Below are positions 23,757-30,927 of a stretch of DNA of 35,910 nucleotides, piece after piece (positions within the stretch are counted from its first letter, which is position 1; every line of letters begins with the position of its first letter). Made by a program: the position numbers and the translations under genes. The notes under the pieces were generated by a model that was not told where the DNA came from, did no database searches, and saw only the letters and a list, made by a program, of their open reading frames with translations. This stretch comes from an uncultured Nitratireductor sp. (GTDB taxonomy: Bacteria; Pseudomonadota; Alphaproteobacteria; Rhizobiales; Rhizobiaceae): positions 1 through 35,910 of the forward strand of contig NZ_CAJXGF010000028.1 in assembly GCF_913053745.1 (NCBI RefSeq), in the 5' to 3' direction.

Positions 23757-24500
23757 TCAGCGCAGGCTGGAAAGAGCGTTGCGCTCTTCTTCAGCCGTGA
23801 GCGGCTCCCCGGCCTTCGTGGCCGCCAGAAAGGCGTCCAGCGCTTCGAGCGACGAGGCGGGGACGAAGTCGCCACCGGCATCCGTCTGCGCGGTGGCGAA
23901 CCGGAGTTGCCAGTTCTCCTCGTTGCGGCATGCGACCGCCACATGCGATGCGCCACCTGTGCGAACCTCGAACTCCCGGCACAGGGCGTTCGTGCCGTCG
24001 CGATAGGTCGCGATCGCCTCGAAACGGCCATCTGCGCCAAACTCTCTGGTTTCTCCGGAGACCGAGGCATTCAAGGCCTCAACGATCTGGTGATTGGCCA
24101 GGCCAGCGACATCCATGCCCGAAGGCTGGCCCGCCGCCATGTAGCCGAGCAGACCACCTGCAACCAGCGCCAGCGACGCGGCGATGGGCAAGGCGAAGCT
24201 TTGTGCAAATCCCGTTTTCGGCGGGGTGGACCGGGGAGCGAAGGGGACAACGGTGTCGTCATCCCCGCCTTGCGCGCCCGCCATCTGCCGCACGCGCGCC
24301 TCAAGGTTGTCCGGCACGGAAACCTTCGCCGTTCCGAACGTTCCCGCCAGCAGGGCGCGTGTCTTCATGAAAGTCTCGACGCGGCTTGCGAGCGCGCTGT
24401 CTTTACCGATGGCGTCCTCCACCTGACGGCGCGTCTTCGCATCGAGCTCGCCATCCGCGTAGGCCATCAGAACTTCGTCGGTGAATTTTTCTTCATGCAT
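23757..24500 (-). CDS. Anti-sigma factor, single-pass membrane protein
   Basis: A 247-residue regulator. The cytoplasmic N-terminus (about 1-45) has FTDEVLMAYADGELD, the anti-sigma pattern, but no zinc-binding His-x3-Cys-x2-Cys. A linker leads to a transmembrane helix about 98-120 (FALPIAASLALVAGGLLGYM). A periplasmic domain of about 125 residues follows, with two cysteines (LCREFEV and VACRNEE) that could form a disulfide. It starts 38 bp after the ECF sigma gene and presumably sequesters that sigma factor until an envelope signal acts. Confidence 0.85.
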   Translation of the reverse strand: MHEEKFTDEVLMAYADGELDAKTRRQVEDAIGKDSALASRVETFMKTRALLAGTFGTAKVSVPDNLEARVRQMAGAQGGDDDTVVPFAPRSTPPKTGFAQSFALPIAASLALVAGGLLGYMAAGQPSGMDVAGLANHQIVEALNASVSGETREFGADGRFEAIATYRDGTNALCREFEVRTGGASHVAVACRNEENWQLRFATAQTDAGGDFVPASSLEALDAFLAATKAGEPLTAEEERNALSSLR

Positions 24501-24538
24501 CGTATTGGGTCCTGTCGCGCAAGGTCGTGGCGCCCTTG

Positions 24539-25030
24539 TCAGTTTAGATCGAGTTTGCCGGCGAGGCTGGTTCGCGCACGGGCGAGCCGGCTCATGACAG
24601 TGCCTATCGGAATGCCCAGTGTGGAAGCGGCCTCCTTGTAGGAAAGCTCTTCAACGCAGATCATCATGATGATCTCTCGTTGATCCTCGGGAAGCTCCTG
24701 AAGCGCATTCGCAACGTTTCCAAGCAACAAATGGTTCTCGGTGTCGTGTGCGCCATCCGTGAAGATCGCATCCGGCCGGTCGACAATGTCCACACTTTCT
24801 CCGCGTGTCTTGTCGCGTCGCACGCGGTCGATCCAGGCGTTGCGCATGATACGAAGCAGCCATGCGGAGAGATTGGTGCCCTGCGCATAGCTGCCACGGC
24901 TGGCGAAGGCCTTCTCGCAGGTCTGCTGCACCAGGTCGTCGGCCAGATCGAGCGAACGGCACAGCACAAACGCATAACGGCGCAGATTGGGCAGCAGGTC
25001 GACGATATCATCCGCAAAGCTGGATTTCAT
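24539..25030 (-). CDS. ECF-family RNA polymerase sigma factor
   Basis: A 163-residue minimal sigma factor with region 2 (LPNLRRYAFVLCRSLDLADD, then LVQQTCEKAF and NLSAWLLRIMRNAWIDRVRR) and region 4 (LPEDQREIIMMICVEELSYK followed by GIPIGTVMSRLARAR). No region 3 or extra domain. It is co-transcribed with the anti-sigma gene and divergent from an exported serine protease across a palindromic promoter that it probably recognises. Confidence 0.93.
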   Translation of the reverse strand: MKSSFADDIVDLLPNLRRYAFVLCRSLDLADDLVQQTCEKAFASRGSYAQGTNLSAWLLRIMRNAWIDRVRRDKTRGESVDIVDRPDAIFTDGAHDTENHLLLGNVANALQELPEDQREIIMMICVEELSYKEAASTLGIPIGTVMSRLARARTSLAGKLDLN

Positions 25031-25064
25031 GCTCAGTTCCGGGTGCCTTCTTGGTGAACTGTGG

Positions 25065-25094
25065 GGAATAAACGTTCGGTTCGCCCGTTTATTC
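25065..25094. promoter_or_regulatory. Palindromic bidirectional ECF promoter
   Basis: GAATAAACG (25066-25074) and CGTTTATTC (25086-25094) are a perfect 9-bp inverted repeat with an 11-nt centre. As a result GAAT-N16-CGTT, close to the known alphaproteobacterial ECF form GGAAC-N16/17-CGTT, is present on both strands: GGAAT (25065-25069) to CGTT (25086-25089) rightward, and its mirror leftward. It fits divergent transcription of the protease and the sigma operon. Confidence 0.55.
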
Positions 25095-25128
25095 GCTCAC
25101 ACTCAAAAAAATGCTAATGAGGCGTCGA

Positions 25129-26604
25129 ATGGAAGGCTTCATGAACACAAATCACGCCTGTCGTTTCTTTCTGCATCTCCTCTTCGTCGTAGGGCTTGGC
25201 TTTTCGGTCGTTGTTGCGCCGGTTCTTGCCGACGCTCCAGCAAGCCACGCCTTCGCGGATGACGACGACGATGATGATGACGACGACGACGATGGTCGAG
25301 GTGGCGGCTTTGGCGGCGGATCGATCTCGTCGGGTGGCTCTTCCGGCTCCTCTCAGCGGTTGACGCCCGGTCGGACGCCATTGTTCGATGCTTTGAAAAA
25401 GCGGTTGAGCCCCAAGAAGCGCGCACCGCGCCGCAGCAGAAAGAAGTCCGTGCGCCGTGTGGTGCCACCCGCGCCGCCTCCCGCCATTCATGCGGACTTG
25501 GAAGTCATAGCCATCGATCTGGATGCAGACGATATCCAGGCACTTGTCGACGATGGTTTCGCCGTTCTGGAACAGGTCGATCTGATATCGTTCGCCACGA
25601 CGCTTTACCGCTTGCGGATACCCGCCAGCCAGACGCTTGAAACCGCGCGAGATGCAGTTCGCGCCCTGAAGCCGGATGCGTTGCTGGATTTCAATCATTA
25701 CTACCGCCCATCCTCGCGCGGCAATTCGGAACCCGAAGAGGCCTTCGCGTGTGCGGGGCCGCATTGTGCCGACCGTGCGCTGGTCGGCTGGTCCATGCCG
25801 GAGCAGGGGCATGCGGCGTGCCTCGCGCCCGTGCGCGTCGGCATCGTCGATACGGGCATCAACCCGGATCACACCACTTTCGACGGTGGGGACATCGAGT
25901 TTGTCGATCTGGCCACGCCCGACCGGACGCGGTCGGGGAGGCAGCACGGCACCGCCGTGGCCGCGATCCTGATCGGCTCTGGTGAAAGCCGGTCGCCGGG
26001 GCTTCTTCACGACACGAAGCTTGTCGCCGCAGACCCTTTCTACCGCCAATCGGGAGACGAGCGCGCCGACGCCTATCATCTCATTGCGGCCATCGATGCC
26101 GTACTGCGCCGGGAGGTCTCCGTTCTCAATCTCAGTCTTGGCGGCAGCGCCAATGCGGTGGTGGAGCGGATCGTCAATGAAGCGGCGGAGGTCGGCACCA
26201 TCATTGTCGCATCTGCCGGCAACAATGGTCCCCGCGCCGCGCCGGTCTATCCGGCCGCCTATGATGCGGTTATCGCCGTGACGGCGGTAGACCGTTCCAA
26301 GCGCATCTACAGGCGTGCGGGGCAGGGCGAGCACATCGATTTTGCGGCTCCGGGCGTCAGGGTCTGGACGGCTGCCTCGATTTCGGGCGCCCGGCCCAAG
26401 ACCGGCACATCCTTTGCGACGCCTTTCGTGACCGCCGCCGCGGCAATGCTGAAACGGCAGTCTCGGGATCTGGACCACAAGGCGGTGCGGGCGATTCTTG
26501 CCGAAAGTGCGCTGGACCTTGGTGCGGAAGGCCGGGATCCCGTTTTCGGACACGGCCTGTTGCAAGCCGAAGGCTTGTGTCCCTCGGCGGTGGCCACTGA
26601 ATAA
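25129..26604 (+). CDS. Exported subtilisin-like (S8) serine protease with poly-Asp tract
   Basis: About 491 residues. ATG 25129 is 6 nt after GAGG (25119-25122); ATG 25141 is a close alternative. The signal peptide (hydrophobic LHLLFVVGLGFSVVVAPVLA) is followed by twelve consecutive Asp (25258-25293), a Gly/Ser-rich segment and a strongly basic stretch KKRLSPKKRAPRRSRKK. A propeptide-like region ends before the S8 domain: D241 (VGIVDTGINPDH), H273 (RQHGTAVAAIL), oxyanion Asn in ASAGNNGPRA and S428 (GTSFATPFVTAAAAML). All catalytic residues are intact. No calcium-repeat or autotransporter domain. Divergent from an ECF sigma gene, so probably an envelope-stress output or an activator of the sigma pathway. 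Confidence 0.9.
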   Translation: MEGFMNTNHACRFFLHLLFVVGLGFSVVVAPVLADAPASHAFADDDDDDDDDDDDGRGGGFGGGSISSGGSSGSSQRLTPGRTPLFDALKKRLSPKKRAPRRSRKKSVRRVVPPAPPPAIHADLEVIAIDLDADDIQALVDDGFAVLEQVDLISFATTLYRLRIPASQTLETARDAVRALKPDALLDFNHYYRPSSRGNSEPEEAFACAGPHCADRALVGWSMPEQGHAACLAPVRVGIVDTGINPDHTTFDGGDIEFVDLATPDRTRSGRQHGTAVAAILIGSGESRSPGLLHDTKLVAADPFYRQSGDERADAYHLIAAIDAVLRREVSVLNLSLGGSANAVVERIVNEAAEVGTIIVASAGNNGPRAAPVYPAAYDAVIAVTAVDRSKRIYRRAGQGEHIDFAAPGVRVWTAASISGARPKTGTSFATPFVTAAAAMLKRQSRDLDHKAVRAILAESALDLGAEGRDPVFGHGLLQAEGLCPSAVATE

Positions 26605-26632
26605 CGCCGAGTTTCGTGTAGCCGTTTGGCCA

Positions 26633-26661
26633 TTCGCCGCTGCGCGCGAGCGCACGGCGAA
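26633..26661 (+). terminator. Hairpin after the protease gene
   Basis: TTCGCCG-C-TGCGC (26633-26645) pairs with GCGCA-CGGCGAA (26650-26661) around a GCGA tetraloop, with one bulged C. The plus strand continues AAATT without a T-run, so intrinsic termination is uncertain. Nothing else is supported in 26605-26762. Confidence 0.45.
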
Positions 26662-26762
26662 AAATTCGGCGCCGCAACGCACATGATGTTGGCGCTGCGC
26701 TTCAACATCTCACAAAATCATACTGCCAAACGGGCGCAATCCAGACATGACAGAACTCCCCG

Positions 26763-27135
26763 TTATCTCATCCCGAACAGCGCGTTCTCTGACAACAGAG
26801 CCAGAAAGGCGCAGCCATAAGGTATTGCTGTATCGTTGAAGTCGTAAGCTGAGTTATGCAGAGAGGCGGTATCGTCAATCCCGATGAAGATTTAGGCGCC
26901 GGGGATCTCATTGAGCATGAACGTGAAGTCCTCGCTTGCGAGAGTCGGTGCACAGTTGGCATCGACGGCTTCCGGTCCAACGATCGACCTTGCGGTGTCT
27001 GCCGCCCCTATGGTTCTTCAACACCGGATCGCCACCCAGAAAATCGATCTCGTCCCGTGCTCCATGCATTTTTGCTCCGGCATGGACGATCTCCTCAAGC
27101 GGGTTTGTGAAGACATGGCGCCGCCGTACCGCCGT
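26763..27135 (-). pseudogene. M20-family amidohydrolase, C-terminal remnant
   Basis: Read on the minus strand from about 27120, the fragment gives VFTNPLEEIVHAGAKMHGA and EIDFLGGDPVLKNH. A frame change near 27005-27012 leads to AADTARSIVGPEAVDANCAP, then SEDFTFMLNEIPGA, a TAA stop at 26892-26894 where a Tyr is expected, and IFIGIDDTASLHNSAYDFND with the family's metal-binding His, ending at 26763. This is the tail of an M20 peptidase/amidohydrolase (hippurate-hydrolase type). The upstream two-thirds are missing. It borders the esterase gene directly, so it was probably part of the same catabolic cluster. Confidence 0.85.
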
Positions 27136-27143
27136 AGGTTGGA

Positions 27144-28097
27144 TTACGCCAGCGACTCGGAGGCATCTTCCACGATGCGAAAGAAATGCCTCAACGCGCG
27201 GGAAGACACTCCACCGTGGCACATAAAACTGTGCAGCATGCCCGGCAGGCATTCCGCGCGAGCGTCCACACCGGCTTCAATAAGGCGTGAAGCGAAGGCA
27301 AGCCCCATATCGCGCAGCGGATCGCATTCAGCGTTGTAAATCCGTGTGGGCGGCAGCAAATCCAGATCCGACTGGAAAAAGAGCGTATTCTCAGGTAGCT
27401 CGCCTTCATCAGGCGCCTTCAAATATGTGTTGCAGAACCATCTCATCTCGTCCGCGTCCAGATTCATTCCTTCCGCATATGTCTCTACAGACGGGTAAAT
27501 CGGATCCGCCTCCGTAAATGGGCGCATGTCGGTGACGGGATAGATCAATATGAGGCTGCGTGGTGAGATGCAGCCGGATCTGCACGCATGCAATGCCGCA
27601 TTCACAGTCAGGTTGCCGCCGGCACTTTCCCCCATCAGAACCATTTTTTGTAGATCGAGTCCGAGAGAAGCACCGTGTTCCGCCAGCCAGTCCATAGCAC
27701 GCGCAGCATCCTCGACAGCTGCCGGAAACCGATGTTCGGGGGCCAATCGATAGCCGATGAAAACCACCGTCGCCTGTGTGAGATATGCCAGCGCGCGTGA
27801 ATGCGTGTCGTAGGTTTCCGCGTCGCCGAGTACGAAGCCACCGCCGTGAAAATAGACCACCGCCGGCTGCGCTTCCTCGGCGCCTTCCGGTCGGTATAGA
27901 TGGACATCGAAAGTGCCCAGGCAGTCCGCTGCCGGAACATGGACCACATCGACCTCATGGCAGATCGGATAGCCATTGTTGCGAAACATGGCGCGCATGG
28001 CTGAGCGCGCGTCGCCCAAACCCATCTCCTGGAGCGGAGGCCCGCCCGTCGCTTGAGAGCGATCGAGCATGCGGCGGAGTGCCGGATCAAGCGTCAT
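27144..28097 (-). CDS. Alpha/beta hydrolase, hormone-sensitive-lipase (HSL) type esterase
   Basis: A 317-residue cytoplasmic carboxylester hydrolase. Oxyanion motif YFHGGGF (about 82-88), YRLAPEHRFPAA, nucleophile elbow GESAGGN with S158, acid in ECDPLRD and the catalytic His in GMLHSFM. Length and motif order are typical of bacterial HSL esterases. ATG 28097 follows an AGGA site and overlaps the last codons of the GntR gene by 11 bp, so the two are co-transcribed; an upstream in-frame ATG at 28124 lies even deeper in that gene. The native substrate is unknown; the setting suggests an ester or N-acyl compound taken up by the neighbouring importer. Confidence 0.9.
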   Translation of the reverse strand: MTLDPALRRMLDRSQATGGPPLQEMGLGDARSAMRAMFRNNGYPICHEVDVVHVPAADCLGTFDVHLYRPEGAEEAQPAVVYFHGGGFVLGDAETYDTHSRALAYLTQATVVFIGYRLAPEHRFPAAVEDAARAMDWLAEHGASLGLDLQKMVLMGESAGGNLTVNAALHACRSGCISPRSLILIYPVTDMRPFTEADPIYPSVETYAEGMNLDADEMRWFCNTYLKAPDEGELPENTLFFQSDLDLLPPTRIYNAECDPLRDMGLAFASRLIEAGVDARAECLPGMLHSFMCHGGVSSRALRHFFRIVEDASESLA

Positions 28098-28749
28098 CGT
28101 GTTTCTCTTCCTGCCGCTGCTCACCGAAGATATGGGCCTTGATGCGGCGGCGCAGCAGATTCAGATCCCGCTGCTCGATCGCATCGACTATGTCAAAATG
28201 ATCCTGTGTCGCGCGCTGCAACTGGGCAAGCGTCTGCCATTGCCCCACGGGGGCGGCCGGGCCCTGCTGACGCATATCCAGCATCAATTCACGCAACACT
28301 GCATTGCGACAGAAGCTGTAGAGAACTGCGTGAAACGCGTAATTGGCCTCAATCTGCGAAAACGAGGTGCCGTTGAATGCGGCCTGGCGGAAGGCCTCGG
28401 CCAGGTCGTGCAGGCGGGCGACATCGCCGTCGCTTGCCTCATCGATCACATCGGCCGCCGCATGAGCTTCAAGCAGGGCGCGAACCTCGCCGATCTCACT
28501 TTCGCGGGCTGCGTCCGGCTCTGGTACACGATAGCCACGATTGGGAATGTGTTCCACCAGCCGCTTGGAGTGCAGATAGGCCAGCGCATCGCGGACCTTG
28601 ATACGTGTGCAGTCGTAGCGGCGCTCAAGATCGATCTGCTTCAGCCATTCTCCCCTGCGCAGAACACCGGCATTGATGTCGACCATAATGCGCTGGGAAA
28701 TCTCGTCAGGCCGGGTCTTCTCGCCATCTTGGTCTTGTCTTCGCGCCAT
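28087..28749 (-). CDS. GntR-family regulator, FCD subgroup
   Basis: A 220-residue repressor-type regulator. Winged helix in residues 14-75 (ISQRIMVDINAGVLRRGEWL, then DLERRYDCTRIKVRDALAYL and GYRVPEP), then an FCD ligand domain with EVRALLEAHAA, YAFHAVLYSFCRN and the C-terminal HFDIVDAIEQRD, where Asp/His residues usually hold a metal and carboxylate ligand. It is divergent from the hydrolase/C45/ABC operon and faces a perfect 16-bp palindrome. Probable local repressor released by a carboxylated pathway intermediate. Confidence 0.9.
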   Translation of the reverse strand: MARRQDQDGEKTRPDEISQRIMVDINAGVLRRGEWLKQIDLERRYDCTRIKVRDALAYLHSKRLVEHIPNRGYRVPEPDAARESEIGEVRALLEAHAAADVIDEASDGDVARLHDLAEAFRQAAFNGTSFSQIEANYAFHAVLYSFCRNAVLRELMLDMRQQGPAAPVGQWQTLAQLQRATQDHFDIVDAIEQRDLNLLRRRIKAHIFGEQRQEEKHDDA

Positions 28750-28821
28750 CGTTTAGCCAGGCCCACGTTTCTTTTGTGGCGAACATAGTCGGGAAAAATC
28801 GGTGAAGCAATATCATCTTCA

Positions 28822-28837
28822 AAATTGGCGCCAATTT
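28822..28837. promoter_or_regulatory. Perfect 16-bp palindrome, likely GntR operator
   Basis: AAATTGGCGCCAATTT (28822-28837) is fully self-complementary and lies between the divergent GntR gene and the catabolic operon. A second dyad TTTTG-ACAC-CAAAA (28847-28860) is centred 24 bp away and overlaps the -35 hexamer of the rightward promoter. Confidence 0.65.
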
Positions 28838-28848
28838 ATAAAATTATT

Positions 28849-28877
28849 TTGACACCAAAAACAACGACGGCTAACGT
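28849..28877 (+). promoter_or_regulatory. Sigma-70-like promoter of the catabolic operon
   Basis: TTGACA (28849-28854), 17-nt spacer, TAACGT (28872-28877). It is 31 bp upstream of the first ATG (28909), which has AGGAGG at 28896-28901. The -35 lies inside the second dyad of the putative operator, consistent with repression. Confidence 0.55.
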
Positions 28878-28908
28878 CTCCGCGAATTGAGGTCAGGAGG
28901 CTTTCGAC

Positions 28909-29778
28909 ATGCTGCCACGGATGCAGGACAGTCCGCAGGAGCGATCCCGCGCGTTGTATTTGACTGGTGAGACGACAATCATCGCATGCCGGCGCGATCC
29001 GCGGTTTTCGTTCATGCTTTATGTTCCTGAAAGCGCGTGGAGTGAGCCGGAACGGGAGCTCGATCTTCTCGTGTCCGTGCACGGAACGATGCGCCTGCAA
29101 TCGCTTTACCGTGGCGCGTTCTCGGGCTTTGGCCGTTTCAACAACTGTATGATTCTTGCCCCGCTGTTTCCCGTTGGCGTGCGCGGCGACATGGAAGCCG
29201 GCGGCTACAAATACATGGTCGAGGGCGATATCCGGTATGATGAGGTTCTGCTCGCCATGGTCGAGCAGGCCGGCGAACTCATCAGCCGCCGTTTCGGGAA
29301 ATTCATGCTGTTCGGCTTTTCCGGCGGTGGCCATTTCACCCACCGCTTCCTCTACCTGCATCCCGAGCGCCTCAAGGCTGTCTCGATTGGTGCACCGGGG
29401 TCGGTGACGCTTCTTGATGAAACGATGGACTGGTGGCCGGGTATTCGCAATTTCAGGAGTGTGTTCGGGCGCGAAATCGACCTCGCAGCCCTGAAAGACG
29501 TCAAGGTGCATATGTCGGTCGGGGCGCTGGACACCGAGGAATGGGAAATCACCTTTCCGGAAGATTCGCCCAAATACATTCCCGGTGCAAACAGCGCCGG
29601 CCGCAATCGCAATCACCGCCTGTACGCCCTGCGCGATAGTCTGGATGCGCGCGGTATTGACGTTTGGTACGACACGGCACCAGGTGTCGCACACGACATG
29701 ATGGGCGTTTTTCCCTATGTGGAGCGTTTCTTCACCGACGTGCTCAGGGACCGCCTGTCAACGCCGGGTGCACGCTGA
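28909..29778 (+). CDS. Alpha/beta hydrolase of unassigned subfamily
   Basis: A 289-residue protein with an alpha/beta-hydrolase core: oxyanion-type LLVSVHGTMR (HG at 58-59), nucleophile elbow LFGFSGGGHF with S138, and late histidines in APGVAHDMMGVF that can complete the triad; an acidic residue in VGALDTEEW is the likely third member. There is no signal peptide. It resembles polyhydroxybutyrate-depolymerase/esterase-like hydrolases more than lipases, but the subfamily is not certain. ATG 28909 is 7 nt after AGGAGG. First cistron of the rightward operon; its TGA overlaps the ATG of the C45 gene by one base. Confidence 0.8.
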   Translation: MLPRMQDSPQERSRALYLTGETTIIACRRDPRFSFMLYVPESAWSEPERELDLLVSVHGTMRLQSLYRGAFSGFGRFNNCMILAPLFPVGVRGDMEAGGYKYMVEGDIRYDEVLLAMVEQAGELISRRFGKFMLFGFSGGGHFTHRFLYLHPERLKAVSIGAPGSVTLLDETMDWWPGIRNFRSVFGREIDLAALKDVKVHMSVGALDTEEWEITFPEDSPKYIPGANSAGRNRNHRLYALRDSLDARGIDVWYDTAPGVAHDMMGVFPYVERFFTDVLRDRLSTPGAR

Positions 29779-30890
29779 TGGTGGCCGCTCCCAAGCTTGT
29801 CGAGATCGAAGGTCCGGCCTTCGAGCGTGGCCTTTCCTACGGACGACAGGCCGATGTGCAACTGCGCCATGGGCTCGCCGTCTATCAGGATCTGTTCCGG
29901 CAGCACGAACTCGGCTGGGACAGTGTCCTTGGCTACTCGGCGCGTCTGTGCGAAGCGCTCGCCGTTCAGGTTCCAGACGCAGTCGAAGAGCTGCGCGGCA
30001 TAGCCGAGGGCGCGGGAGTGCAACTTGCAGAGGTTCTGGTCATCAATGGCCGGAGCGAGATCATCAATCTCCATGCGCAGGCTCCCAAGGACACCGCTTC
30101 ACTCGATGATGGATGCACGGCTGCCGTTGTGCTCCCCGGTCTCTCCGAAAACGGTCGCCTTCTGCACGTTCAGAACTGGGACTGGCTGCCGGAATGCGCC
30201 GAAAGCACGGTTGTTTTGAAAATCCGTTCAGACCGGCACCCGGACATTCTCACCTATGTCGAAGCCGGAGGCCTCGCGCGGGCCGGGTTCAACGATCAGG
30301 GCGTGGCCATAACAGGAAACAATCTCGTCAGCGCGCAGGATGGAACCCGCCCTTATGGGATTCCCCTCTCCGTCATCCGGCGGCGCGTTCTGGAGGCAGG
30401 CGGCTATTCCCAGGCCCTGACCGAGCTTTATCGCCTGCCGCGAACGGTTTCCAACAACATGACGATCAGTTGCGCGCGCAGCGGCGACTGCCTGAACTTC
30501 GAAACCACTCCGGACGAAATTTACTGGCAGGCCCCCGACGGAGCGTGCCTGACCCACTCCAACCATTTCGTCACGCCTCAAGCACGGATTCGGGAGCGCG
30601 ACAGGGGCATTGCCCGTGGTGCAGACACTCTCTTTCGTGACCGACGCCTGCGTCAGCTCATTGAGGGGCCGGAGGAACGGCACGATCTGGACACGCTCGC
30701 ACACGCGCTTGACGACCGCTTTGGTTCACCGCGCGGCATCATTCGCACGCCGGAGGGCAACGAAGGCGAAACCAACGCCTATCTCTCCGCCACTGTGGCA
30801 ATGATCCTTATGGATGCCGGCGCGGGAGAAATGCGGGTGCGCCAGCTGCCCTACGCTTCCAGGAATACGGAGCACTACCAGCTTCAGTGA
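29778..30890 (+). CDS. C45-family peptidase / acyltransferase-like Ntn-hydrolase
   Basis: A 370-residue Ntn-hydrolase related to isopenicillin N acyltransferase and acid-ceramidase-like enzymes. These precursors self-cleave before a cysteine that becomes the N-terminal nucleophile. Here the cleavage motif is DDGCTAAVV with C113, close to the known Cys position of the family; WDWLP and ETTPDEI follow, and the N-terminal FERGLSYGRQ matches the alpha-chain start. It hydrolyses or forms amide bonds in N-acylated amino acids or beta-lactam-like compounds. ATG 29778 overlaps the upstream stop (TGATG). Cytoplasmic, with no signal peptide. It precedes a dipeptide-type importer. Confidence 0.85.
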   Translation: MVAAPKLVEIEGPAFERGLSYGRQADVQLRHGLAVYQDLFRQHELGWDSVLGYSARLCEALAVQVPDAVEELRGIAEGAGVQLAEVLVINGRSEIINLHAQAPKDTASLDDGCTAAVVLPGLSENGRLLHVQNWDWLPECAESTVVLKIRSDRHPDILTYVEAGGLARAGFNDQGVAITGNNLVSAQDGTRPYGIPLSVIRRRVLEAGGYSQALTELYRLPRTVSNNMTISCARSGDCLNFETTPDEIYWQAPDGACLTHSNHFVTPQARIRERDRGIARGADTLFRDRRLRQLIEGPEERHDLDTLAHALDDRFGSPRGIIRTPEGNEGETNAYLSATVAMILMDAGAGEMRVRQLPYASRNTEHYQLQ

Positions 30891-30927
30891 CAACGAAAAC
30901 CATAAACAACACAAGAGGGAACGACAG

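Noticed and set aside
25258..25293. GAY repeat as a phase-variation tract
   Set aside because: Codons are mixed GAC/GAT and the unit is a triplet, so slippage would only change the number of Asp, not the frame.
25114..26682. A 522-codon open frame on the minus strand opposite the S8 protease
   Set aside because: Antisense shadow of a gene with an intact catalytic triad; it even reads through the Asp-tract complement as a Val/Ile run.
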